64,000 bases of DNA from Lewinellaceae bacterium (GTDB lineage: Bacteria > Bacteroidota > Bacteroidia > Chitinophagales > Saprospiraceae): contig JACJYG010000004.1 of NCBI GenBank assembly GCA_020636215.1, forward strand, positions 1,488,001 to 1,552,000, given 5' to 3'. Of this stretch, positions 56,001 through 62,661 are shown in pieces (the first letter of the stretch is position 1; each line of letters starts with the position of its first letter). A program made the translations under genes and the position numbers. The notes under the pieces are model-generated. The model was not told the DNA's origin, searched no databases, and was given only the letters and a program-made list of their open reading frames with translations.

Positions 56001-56182
56001 AATCTCTGGCGGGGAAAGCGGCGATATTCCTCTTTGGCATGGAAGGCAAACTGCTTCGCAATTGGAACAGCCAGGGGCAGGTAGATCGTTTTGATGTCGG
56101 AACGCTGCCCGCCGGAACATACCTGTTGCAAGTAAAGTCTGGGGACTTCTCGACTTACAAAAAACTGATTTTAACCAAATAA
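53009..56182 (+). CDS. Fasciclin (FAS1) repeat protein with T9SS type A sorting domain
   Basis: 1057 residues from ATG 53009; MKIFLTLLSALLLSFSLQAQ is the signal peptide, which rules out the upstream extension to 52883. Five nearly identical FAS1 domains of 136 residues follow, each with TVFAPTDAAFAALPAGLVDQ, LLYHVLGAEVLSTDLVDGQ and NGVVHVINAVL. After them comes a unique 120-residue domain (CDVFIGGPYIDFNQIF), a sixth, diverged FAS1 domain and a type A sorting tail (VRVFPNPASGQFQLELP to YKKLILTK). FAS1 domains mediate adhesion, so this should be a surface or matrix adhesin exported by T9SS. The Pro-rich PPPPTT linkers separate the repeats. Confidence 0.93.
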   Translation: MKIFLTLLSALLLSFSLQAQTVVDIIVNSPDHNVLEAAVIAAELDDDLSGDGPFTVFAPTDAAFAALPAGLVDQLLMDPTGDLAQILLYHVLGAEVLSTDLVDGQMATTLEGSDITVTINANGVFINDAQVTMADIPADNGVVHVINAVLLPPPPTTVVDIIVNSPDHNVLEAAVIAAELDDDLSGDGPFTVFAPTDAAFAALPAGLVDQLLMDPTGDLAQILLYHVLGAEVLSTDLVDGQTATTLEGSDITVTINANGVFINDAQVTMADIPADNGVVHVINAVLLPPPPTTVVDIIVNSPDHTVLEAAVIAAELDDDLSGDGPFTVFAPTDAAFAALPAGLVDQLLMDPTGDLAQILLYHVLGAEVLSTDLVDGQTATTLEGSDITVTINANGVFINDAQVTMADIPADNGVVHVINAVLLPPPPTTVVDIIVNSPDHTVLEAAVIAAELDDDLSGDGPFTVFAPTDAAFAALPAGLVDQLLMDPTGDLAQILLYHVLGAEVLSTDLVDGQTATTLEGSDITVTINANGVFINDAQVTMADIPADNGVVHVINAVLLPPPPTTVVDIIVNSPDHTVLEAAVIAAELDDDLSGDGPFTVFAPTDAAFAALPAGLVDQLLMDPTGDLAQILLYHVLGAEVLSTDLVDGQTATTLQGSDITVTINANGVFINNAQVTMADLQADNGVVHVIDAVLIPELAPCDVFIGGPYIDFNQIFGGAPAPDANGDCPVNQITDFEVWASEAYTVDNFVEGVAYTFSICEGPGAGAWPAELSIFDQDGNLVAFASDTCEITWTAEYNGTYLIGINEVGACGDASMNTQTNNGYPTLTCMGTAVSTVWGIIQDSPDHTTLEAAVLAAGLDGALSGDGPLTVFAPTDAAFAALPAGLVDELLMDPSGDLTQILLYHVLGAEVLSTDLVDGQTATTLQGEDVTVTIDANGVFINNAQVTVADLQADNGVVHVIDAVLLPAIVSTEEPFLAERVRVFPNPASGQFQLELPESLAGKAAIFLFGMEGKLLRNWNSQGQVDRFDVGTLPAGTYLLQVKSGDFSTYKKLILTK
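53073..55112 (+). repeat. Five tandem 408-bp FAS1-coding repeats
   Basis: TAGTGGACATCATCGTGAAC recurs at 53073, 53481, 53889, 54297 and 54705, an exact 408-bp period. Copies differ at only a few bases, for example AACGTCCTGG in copies 1-2 against ACGGTACTGG in copies 3-5. The last copy diverges towards its end. The near identity suggests recent expansion or gene conversion. Confidence 0.92.
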
Positions 56183-56216
56183 CTGTAAGGAACGCATTTA
56201 GTATCTTATTGTAATC

Positions 56217-56255
56217 AAGATGCCCTCCGGTCAACCCGAGGGCATCTTTTTTTTT
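56217..56255 (+). terminator. Rho-independent terminator of the fasciclin gene
   Basis: AAGATGCCCTC (56217-56227) pairs with GAGGGCATCTT (56238-56248) over a 10-nt loop, followed by a run of T (to 56255). Confidence 0.85.
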
Positions 56256-56294
56256 AGGGCCAACTTCTCGCAACTGATAACCGGCTGTACGGAT

Positions 56295-58184
56295 CTAGTA
56301 CAGCACTCTGAACCAGATCGTCGGTTCGATCTCCTTCAACTGGTTCAGCAACTCATCGCTGTACTCCTGGTCCACATCCGTGATCACGTAGCCGATATGC
56401 TCGTTGGTTTTCAGGTATTGTCCCAGGATATTGATATCGTGCTGTGCCAACACCCGGTCGATCTGAGCCAGCACCCGGGGTACGTTGTGGTGGATGTGCA
56501 GCAGTCGATGTGCATTCTGCACCATTGGCAATTGCACGTTGGGGAAATTGATGCTACCGGTGGTAGTGCCGGTATTGATATAATGGATGATCTTTCCAGG
56601 TACGAACTGGGCGATATCTTCCTGGGCTTCGGTTGTTCTACCGCCAATATGTGGAGTAAGGATGGTATTCGGTAGGCCGATGAGTTCGGATTGGAAAACG
56701 GCTTCATCGTTTTGAGGTTCATCGGGAAACACGTCCAGGCCGCAACCAGAGAGCTTCCCCGAAAGGACAGCCTGCCGCAGTGCATCTGTCTGCACCAATT
56801 TCCCATAAGAAAGGTTGAGGAAAACCGCCCCATCTTTCATTTTAGCAAACTGCGCCGGCCCGAATAGCCCGTCGTTCTCCGGCCGGCCATCGACGTGGAG
56901 GGTGAGAATATCGGCAGTGGACAGCAGTTCATCCAGGCTGTTGCACTTGCGGGCATTGCCCAGCGGCAGTTTATCCGCAACGTCATAAAAATAAACCTCC
57001 AGGCCCAATGCTTCGGCCAATACGGATAGTTGGGAACCGATGTTGCCGTATCCCAGGATACCCAGCTTCTTGCCGCGCACTTCTCGCCCATTCCGAGCAG
57101 CCCTCGCCCAGGCGCCATTTTGCATCGCCCAGGCTTTATCAGGCGCTTGCCGCACCAGCAGAATGATCTCCGCCAGGGCCAGTTCCACTACCGAACGTGT
57201 ATTGCTGAACGGCGCGTTGAACACTGCCACGCCATGTTTGGTGCAGGCTTCCAGGTCGATGTGTTGGGAGCCAAAACAAAAGGCGCCGATGTTGATCAGC
57301 CGGCGGGCGCAGCGAATAACTTGTTCCGTCACCTGTGTTTTAGAACCTATTCCCAGTACATTGACATTGCGGATTTTCTCGCACAATTCTTCCTCGCTGA
57401 GTGGATGCGTAATATGTTCTACCTGATAGCCTTCCCGTTCAAACAGCTCTACTGCACTGGGATGGACCTCTTCGAGCAGCAGTACACGGATGCGGGTTTT
57501 TGGATAGGAGAGCGAACGGCTCATCTTGAGGTTGTACAGGATCTCGTCCACACTGGGAGCAATGTGATCCGCTTCCTCCTTCACCTTTTCCCGTTCCACA
57601 TTTTCGGTGAACAGATAGAACTTGTTGGCAAAGCCTGCCTTGCGGATCTCCAGGTCGTTGGCGCCATCGCCGATGACAAATACATCGCCTTGCAGCTTGA
57701 GGTCCCGGATCACCTGCGATTTGCCGCCGCTGCGCGACAGGGGGCTGTCGGTATCGAAACCGGAAACGTAGCCTTTCTCGTCATAGCGGAATTCATTGGC
57801 GAACACATTTTCCGCCAGCAGGCCATAGTCCTCCACCACGGGCACAATGAAATCCTTGAACCCGTTGGAAACGACATAAACATTTTCCTTCAAGGCCGTC
57901 AGGTGCGGCTGGTTTCGCCGGAATGAGGGAGAGACTTCCTCCTTCAACCGCTCGGCCAGATGCTGGATATGGTCTTTATTGGCATGCAGCAATTCCAACC
58001 GGAGGGTCAGCGAGGTGCGGAAGTCCAGTTCGCCTTCCATGCCCCGGTTGGTGATCTCCTGTATCTTTTGGAGCACTTCCGCCTTTCGCGGAGAATGCGC
58101 CAGCACGATTTCCGCCAGCAGGTCGAGCGCTTCCAGGCGGGTGAAAGTGCTGTCAAAATCGATGATGAGGTATGGCTTCTTCAT
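56295..58184 (-). CDS. Fused phosphoserine phosphatase - D-3-phosphoglycerate dehydrogenase
   Basis: 629 residues. Residues about 1-215 are a HAD phosphatase of the SerB type: LIIDFDSTFTRLEALD (motif I, D-x-D-x-T), VVSNGF (motif II) and GDGANDLEI (motif IV). Residues about 230-540 are a SerA dehydrogenase with ILGYGNIGSQLS (NAD binding), VVELALAEIILL, N-L-S-Y-G and the catalytic His in HIGGRTTEAQ. An ACT domain closes the chain (VPRVLAQIDRVLAQHDINIL). The two activities are the first and last steps of serine synthesis from 3-phosphoglycerate, and ACT suggests serine feedback. The middle step, SerC, is not in the window. No linker break or frameshift is seen. Confidence 0.92.
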   Translation of the reverse strand: MKKPYLIIDFDSTFTRLEALDLLAEIVLAHSPRKAEVLQKIQEITNRGMEGELDFRTSLTLRLELLHANKDHIQHLAERLKEEVSPSFRRNQPHLTALKENVYVVSNGFKDFIVPVVEDYGLLAENVFANEFRYDEKGYVSGFDTDSPLSRSGGKSQVIRDLKLQGDVFVIGDGANDLEIRKAGFANKFYLFTENVEREKVKEEADHIAPSVDEILYNLKMSRSLSYPKTRIRVLLLEEVHPSAVELFEREGYQVEHITHPLSEEELCEKIRNVNVLGIGSKTQVTEQVIRCARRLINIGAFCFGSQHIDLEACTKHGVAVFNAPFSNTRSVVELALAEIILLVRQAPDKAWAMQNGAWARAARNGREVRGKKLGILGYGNIGSQLSVLAEALGLEVYFYDVADKLPLGNARKCNSLDELLSTADILTLHVDGRPENDGLFGPAQFAKMKDGAVFLNLSYGKLVQTDALRQAVLSGKLSGCGLDVFPDEPQNDEAVFQSELIGLPNTILTPHIGGRTTEAQEDIAQFVPGKIIHYINTGTTTGSINFPNVQLPMVQNAHRLLHIHHNVPRVLAQIDRVLAQHDINILGQYLKTNEHIGYVITDVDQEYSDELLNQLKEIEPTIWFRVLY

Positions 58185-58240
58185 AGTGAGGGCAAAAGTA
58201 AGGTGCTTTGGGGGGAAAGTGGGTGGCGATTTTTACTTTT

Positions 58241-59068
58241 TTACAACCCATAAAACGCCCCCGCGTTGCCCCCCCAAATTCCTGCCTTTTCCCAGCCGGA
58301 AAGGGATTCCGTGTATTGTTCCAGAATGCTTTTTACCTGCCCATAATCCGCCGCCAGCAGGCATACCGGCCAGTCGGAGCCGAATAAAAGACGGTCGGGG
58401 CCGAAGGCTTCGAAGACGACATCGAGGTAAGGAAAAAAGTCCTCCGCTTTCCAGGCGCCCCAATCGGCTTCGGTAACCATCCCGGATATTTTACAAAAAA
58501 CCTGAGGGTGGGCGGCAATGGCCTTTATATATTCCGCCCACTCCCCGACCTGGCCTGTTTTAATGTACGGCTTGGCAATGTGGTCAAGGACGAAGTGGTG
58601 ATCGGGAAAGCGATCAACCAGCCTCAGGGCCGCTTCGAGTTGGGTAGGATAGACGAGGATATCGTAAGTGTAGCCATACTGGGGCAGCAGGCTAAGCCCT
58701 CGTTGGAAATCTGTCCGGAGCAGGAAGTTCGGGTCCGGCTCGTCCTGCACGATATGACGGAAACCCTTCAGCTTTTCAAACCGGCTGAAATGCTGCAGGC
58801 GCTCTTCAATATTATCCGCCCGAAAGTCTACCCAACCGACTACCCCTTTGATGAAATCGTTTTGCTCGGCCAGTCCCAGCAGGAAGTTCGTTTCGGCTTC
58901 CGACTGTTCCGCCTGTACGGCTACACAGCCTTGTATGCCGTGTTCACGGTAGATCGCTTTCAGGCCGGCGGGCAGAAAATCCCGCTTCAGTACGGCCATG
59001 GCATCGTTGATCCAGGCGTGCTTTGGGGGGTGGTAGATCCAGAAATGCTGATGGGCGTCGATGACCAT
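58241..59068 (-). CDS. Amidohydrolase family lactonase (L-fuconolactonase-like)
   Basis: 275 residues, COG3618 type. MVIDAHQHFWIYHP carries the H-x-H metal motif; other markers are RHIVQDEPD, HFVLDHIAKPYIK and LLFGSDWPVC, whose Asp is catalytic. Relatives hydrolyse L-fuconolactone, L-rhamnono-lactone or galactonolactone. The divergent neighbour is a fucose permease, which favours L-fuconolactonase in a non-phosphorylating fucose pathway, but the dehydrogenase and dehydratase of that pathway are not in the window. Confidence 0.88.
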   Translation of the reverse strand: MVIDAHQHFWIYHPPKHAWINDAMAVLKRDFLPAGLKAIYREHGIQGCVAVQAEQSEAETNFLLGLAEQNDFIKGVVGWVDFRADNIEERLQHFSRFEKLKGFRHIVQDEPDPNFLLRTDFQRGLSLLPQYGYTYDILVYPTQLEAALRLVDRFPDHHFVLDHIAKPYIKTGQVGEWAEYIKAIAAHPQVFCKISGMVTEADWGAWKAEDFFPYLDVVFEAFGPDRLLFGSDWPVCLLAADYGQVKSILEQYTESLSGWEKAGIWGGNAGAFYGL

Positions 59069-59154
59069 TGACTCGAATTATCTTCAAAAATTAAAAAAAA
59101 ATTAAAAGATTGAGCAGACTTCTGCCTGTTTTGATGATTTTTATGTCAGAGTAG

Positions 59155-59250
59155 TAGGTCGGGAGGTCGGGAGGTCGGTAGGCCATTAGGTCGGTAGGTC
59201 ATTAGGTCGGGAGGTCATTAGGTCGGGAGGTCGGGAGGTCAGTAGGTCGG
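59155..59250. repeat. Irregular tandem array of AGGTCGGGAGGTC-type units
   Basis: About a dozen 8- to 11-bp units of the forms GGTCGGGA, GGTCGGTA and GGTCATTA follow one another, ending at the dispersed repeat copy B. Units are mixed, which suggests slippage and mutation of one short word. Confidence 0.75.
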
Positions 59251-59329
59251 TTGAAAAGGTGCACCGCAGCTGCGGAGGGGCTTGCACCTTCGCATCCCGA
59301 TGAGATCCAGTGGATCGAGATCGGGAAGG
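59239..59329 (+). repeat. Dispersed intergenic repeat, copy B
   Basis: Contains GAAAAGGTGCACCGCAGCT, a perfect CCGCAGCTGCGG palindrome, CATCCCGATGAGATCCAGTGG and GAGATCGGGAAGG. Copy A at 49700-49779 carries the same words in the opposite orientation. AAGGTGC and GCACCTT in this copy can also pair. Confidence 0.75.
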
Positions 59330-59417
59330 CCGGTAGGCCGAATCAGGATGGCCAGGGATAGGTAGCCCTCAAATTTATTTGAGAGGCTGTAATTGTAAAA
59401 TACTGATTTCCAGTTGA

Positions 59418-59447
59418 TTGAATTTTGACATCGCAAATAAATTTGCG
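59418..59447 (+). promoter_or_regulatory. fucP promoter with overlapping inverted repeat
   Basis: TAAATTTG (59438-59445) fits the TAnnTTTG -7 element, and a TTG at 59418-59420 lies 17 bp upstream. The inverted repeat CGCAAAT-AA-ATTTGCG (59432-59447) overlaps the -7 element, a good place for a fucose-responsive repressor. Confidence 0.55.
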
Positions 59448-59572
59448 CGTTACGGGTATTCCCGGCCACCCTTGCAGGCCGAAGGGGTGGAAAGGGGACA
59501 ATGGAGGGAATCGCCGCTGAAGCAATGCCGGCGGACTCCGATAACAATATCGCATTACAACAATATCGCAAC

Positions 59573-60829
59573 ATGACGCCCAAACGGACACCCATTTTAG
59601 CCTTCGCACTGATCACCAGCTTGTTCCTAATGTGGGGGCTGGCCAATAACATGACGGATACATTGCTGGCGGCCTTTAAGAAGATCATGAGCATGACGGA
59701 CTATCAGACGGCCTTCGTGCAGTATTCCTTTTATGGGGCGTACTTCTGCCTGGCCATTCCGGCGGCTATTCTAATTAAAAAATTCACTTACAAAACGGGT
59801 GTGCTGATCGGCCTGGGATTATTCATTGCGGGCGCCTTATTGTTTTACCCGGCCAGCCAGACCATGGTTTACGGCCATTTTCTGACAGCGCTTTTCATTC
59901 TGGCGGGCGGCCTATCCATCCTGGAAACTACGGCGAACCCTTACATCATTGCGATGGGCCCGGAGGAAACCGGCACGCAGCGCCTGAACCTTGCCCAATC
60001 GTTCAATCCAATCGGCTCCATCATCGGAGTGCTGTTGAGTAAGGTTTTTATCTTATCAAACCTCAATCAGGCGGATGCTACCCAACGCGCCGCCATGCAA
60101 GTAGAGGACCTGCAAGCCATACAGGCCGAAGAACTTGGCGCCGTGATGGGCCCTTATGTGGGGGTAGCGTTCTTCCTGCTGGCCCTCTGGCTGGCTATCG
60201 CTTTCACGAAAATGCCAAAGGCATCGGATGAAGACCACCTGATCGATTTCAGGGCGGCTTTTGGGCGGCTGATCCGACGGCCCCACTACGTATGGGCGGT
60301 GGCGGCCCAGTTTTTCTATGTTGGGGCGCAGATCGGAGTATGGTCCTTCACCATCCGCTACGTCATGCAGGAGCTGGGCCTCAACGAAGAGCAGGCTTCC
60401 TCCTACTACCTGGCGGCTTTGATCCTCTTTCTAGCTTCCCGCTTTGTTTGCACTTTCCTCATGCGATATATCGAGCCCCGGCGCCTGCTGATGGGCCTGG
60501 CGGTGCTGGCCATCGCCTTCACTGCCGTGGTGATCTTCGGCAGCGGAGCTATAGCCGTCTACGCCCTGGTGGCTATATCCGCCTGTATGTCGCTGATGTT
60601 CCCAACGATCTACGGCCTGGGGCTTCGGGGCCTGGGGCAGGATACCAAGATCGGCGGCTCCGGCCTCATTATGGCCATCCTGGGGGGTGCAGTGCTGACC
60701 GGGGTGCAGGGCAAAGTGTCGGACGCCACTGGCGACATTCACTATGCATTTTTTGTGCCGCTGCTTTGCTTTGCTATCGTGGCTTATTATGGCCTCGTTG
60801 CCCGGCGCCTGCGGACAGCTGCGGTATAG
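59573..60829 (+). CDS. fucP: L-fucose:H+ symporter, FucP-type MFS permease
   Basis: 418 residues from ATG 59573 (MTPKRTPILAFALITSLFLM), which fits the family's length; an upstream ATG at 59501 is possible. Twelve membrane segments are visible. The N-terminal FLMWGLANNMTDTLLAAFKK is typical of FucP/glucose-galactose permeases, with the Asp and Asn that bind sugar and proton, and YGAYFCLAIPAAILIKKFTYK, LETTANPYI and QSFNPIGSIIG also match. It imports L-fucose across the inner membrane. The divergent lactonase supports fucose rather than glucose or galactose as substrate. Confidence 0.88.
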   Translation: MTPKRTPILAFALITSLFLMWGLANNMTDTLLAAFKKIMSMTDYQTAFVQYSFYGAYFCLAIPAAILIKKFTYKTGVLIGLGLFIAGALLFYPASQTMVYGHFLTALFILAGGLSILETTANPYIIAMGPEETGTQRLNLAQSFNPIGSIIGVLLSKVFILSNLNQADATQRAAMQVEDLQAIQAEELGAVMGPYVGVAFFLLALWLAIAFTKMPKASDEDHLIDFRAAFGRLIRRPHYVWAVAAQFFYVGAQIGVWSFTIRYVMQELGLNEEQASSYYLAALILFLASRFVCTFLMRYIEPRRLLMGLAVLAIAFTAVVIFGSGAIAVYALVAISACMSLMFPTIYGLGLRGLGQDTKIGGSGLIMAILGGAVLTGVQGKVSDATGDIHYAFFVPLLCFAIVAYYGLVARRLRTAAV

Positions 60830-60924
60830 CCACTATATCGATTTGGGGGCCGACGCAGTAATTGTGGATGCCCGCAATCAGGAAAAGCGGGAACAAATAA
60901 CTATATTTAGGAGATAGAAAGGAT

Positions 60925-61305
60925 ATGGCGAAACAGGACATTACTACCCGAAATGACATAGAAACCCTGGTGAACACTTTTTACGATAAGGTAAAAAGGA
61001 ACCCCGTGCTCGGCTATATTTTTACGGATGTTGCCAAAGTGGACTGGGTGCACCACCTGCCCAGGATGTATTCCTTTTGGAGTAGCATCCTGTTAGGAGA
61101 ACAATCCTATCAGGGGAATCCGATGATAAAACACATTGAGTTGAGCCGGTTGACGGCCCTGACAGATACGGAGTTTTCGGAATGGCTGCAGCTTTTCCAT
61201 GAAACCCTGGATGAATTGTTTGAGGGCGAAAATGTAGCGGAAGCCAAAGTCCGCGCCGATAATATTGCAAGGCTGATGTTGTTTAAAATTCAGTCTGTAG
61301 GGTAA
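60925..61305 (+). CDS. Group III truncated hemoglobin
   Basis: 126 residues, the usual length. VNTFYDKVKRNPVLGYIFTDV and the W-x-x-H-L-P-R-M-Y-S-F-W segment match group III globins; H70 in NPMIKHIELSRL is the likely proximal haem ligand, and F-S-E-W-L-Q-L-F-x-E-T follows as in the family, except that the usual His before Phe is Glu here. Group III globins are linked to nitric oxide or oxygen handling. It lies 95 bp after fucP on the same strand; a functional link is not evident. Confidence 0.9.
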   Translation: MAKQDITTRNDIETLVNTFYDKVKRNPVLGYIFTDVAKVDWVHHLPRMYSFWSSILLGEQSYQGNPMIKHIELSRLTALTDTEFSEWLQLFHETLDELFEGENVAEAKVRADNIARLMLFKIQSVG

Positions 61306-61334
61306 AACCCCGGCCTTCTCTTAAGCCTAAGACC

Positions 61335-61544
61335 ATGCTGAAACACACCCAAACCCAATGGTTCGCTTCTGTGATTACTTGCCTTTTGGCGGCCGCCAAT
61401 ATTCTGGGGGCACAGGAATCCGTACAACATACGGTTTTTTTCTTCGGCAACCTCGATGAAGCCTTTACGCTATCTCTGTCCTTTGGTTTTTCTGATGAAG
61501 AATCGGTGTATCCAATGTTCAGCGTCGGTACACCTCTGAGATAA
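61335..61544 (+). CDS. Small secreted hypothetical protein
   Basis: 69 residues. MLKHTQTQWFASVITCLLAAANILGAQE is a plausible signal peptide, with a 41-residue tail (VQHTVFFFGNLDEAFTLSLS...). It may be a real short secreted protein or the start of a longer protein lost by deletion, because the mature part is short for its signal. It lies 29 bp after the globin gene and 38 bp before the next secreted-protein gene. Confidence 0.4.
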   Translation: MLKHTQTQWFASVITCLLAAANILGAQESVQHTVFFFGNLDEAFTLSLSFGFSDEESVYPMFSVGTPLR

Positions 61545-61582
61545 GGGCTGGCCTCCCAATGCATAAAACTCAATTGACTTCA

Positions 61583-62608
61583 ATGAAACGCATCATCCTT
61601 GCAATTCTATGCTTCTTCTTGGTGCAGGGCGTAATGGCGCAGGTAAAGCCGGATTTTTTCCCGGAAGACGTTTCCCAGGAGGGCGTTGAGGTACGCTGTT
61701 TCTGCACGCCCGGCGTCCGGAATAAGTCGAGGGCCAAAGGCATCAATCTTTCCTATCAATTCATTGGCGGAGGGACCTTTACGGAAGAAGATAATACCCT
61801 GGCCGCTCCCTATACGGATTATGACCGCTGGGAGCAATGGGAATTCGACATCAAAGCTCCGGTATGGAATAAAGAGCACTTGAAGATATTGCTTGGATAC
61901 AAATACGCCTTTGAGGTTTTTCACATCGGCCGGCTGGGAGCCGATTTTCCGGAAACTTTCGAGGCACTGGACCAGGCTTCACTAAAGAGCAGTAGCCTGA
62001 GCGCTATCGTCACCAAACCGCTGAACGAAGAACATTATCTGGCATTCCGCCTACGCTACACTGCTAACGGCAATTATTCCGGACTGATGGACTTCGACGG
62101 CCGTTTTGCTGTTTACAAAGGCCTGGCGGTCTTCGGCTTGAAGCCAACCGAAGACTTTGAATGGGGCTTTGGACTGAATGTTTCCAAGAGTTTTCGCCGC
62201 ACGAGCATTTTGCCTTTCCTCTTGTACAACCGGAATTTCAATACCCATTGGGGCATCGAGTCGGCCTTCCCCGGTTATGTGTATGGGCGCTATAATGTTG
62301 GGCCTCGCAGCATCTTGCTGTTCGGAGCTGAATATGGCAGCGATAGCTACCGCCTGGGCGTGACGCTTCCCAACGATGAGCTACTTGACTACGCCCTCAA
62401 CCACTCGGAAGTGCTCTGCATGGTCCGGTTTGAGCAACAGATCGCCCCTTGGTTCTGGGGAAATCTTAAATTGGGCTACCAAATGAATTTCAGCACCAAC
62501 TTCGAATCCAAATCCCTCAACACCCCGGGCTTTAATGTAGAACCAACGAATGCTTTTTTCGTCCATGTTGGCCTCTTTCTTTCTCCCCCGGATAGCCTTA
62601 TGGAATAG
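61583..62608 (+). CDS. Outer-membrane beta-barrel-like protein (DUF6268-like)
   Basis: 341 residues from ATG 61583, where MKRIILAILCFFLVQGVMAQ is a signal peptide; eight codons upstream are in frame but not part of it. The mature chain has many amphipathic strands with aromatic ends (HLKILLGYKYAFEVF, HYLAFRLRYTANGNY, SILLFGAEYGSDSYRLGV) and ends in F-V-H-V-G-L-F-L-S, as in outer membrane barrels. It resembles the DUF6268 family of Bacteroidota outer membrane proteins. Function unknown. Confidence 0.75.
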   Translation: MKRIILAILCFFLVQGVMAQVKPDFFPEDVSQEGVEVRCFCTPGVRNKSRAKGINLSYQFIGGGTFTEEDNTLAAPYTDYDRWEQWEFDIKAPVWNKEHLKILLGYKYAFEVFHIGRLGADFPETFEALDQASLKSSSLSAIVTKPLNEEHYLAFRLRYTANGNYSGLMDFDGRFAVYKGLAVFGLKPTEDFEWGFGLNVSKSFRRTSILPFLLYNRNFNTHWGIESAFPGYVYGRYNVGPRSILLFGAEYGSDSYRLGVTLPNDELLDYALNHSEVLCMVRFEQQIAPWFWGNLKLGYQMNFSTNFESKSLNTPGFNVEPTNAFFVHVGLFLSPPDSLME

Positions 62609-62661
62609 GTTGGATGAAGGTTGAGGGGGGTGAGAAAGTTGAGAAAGGGGTTGAGTGCATT

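Larger units (their letters stand above)
59069..59572. other. Divergent intergenic region with tandem repeats and fucP promoter
   Basis: 504 bp between the lactonase and fucP. It contains an irregular AGGTCGGGAGGTC tandem array (59155-59250), dispersed repeat copy B (59239-59329) and the TAAATTTG promoter element with its inverted repeat (59418-59447). The in-frame ATG at 59501 could extend FucP by 24 residues. Confidence 0.6.
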
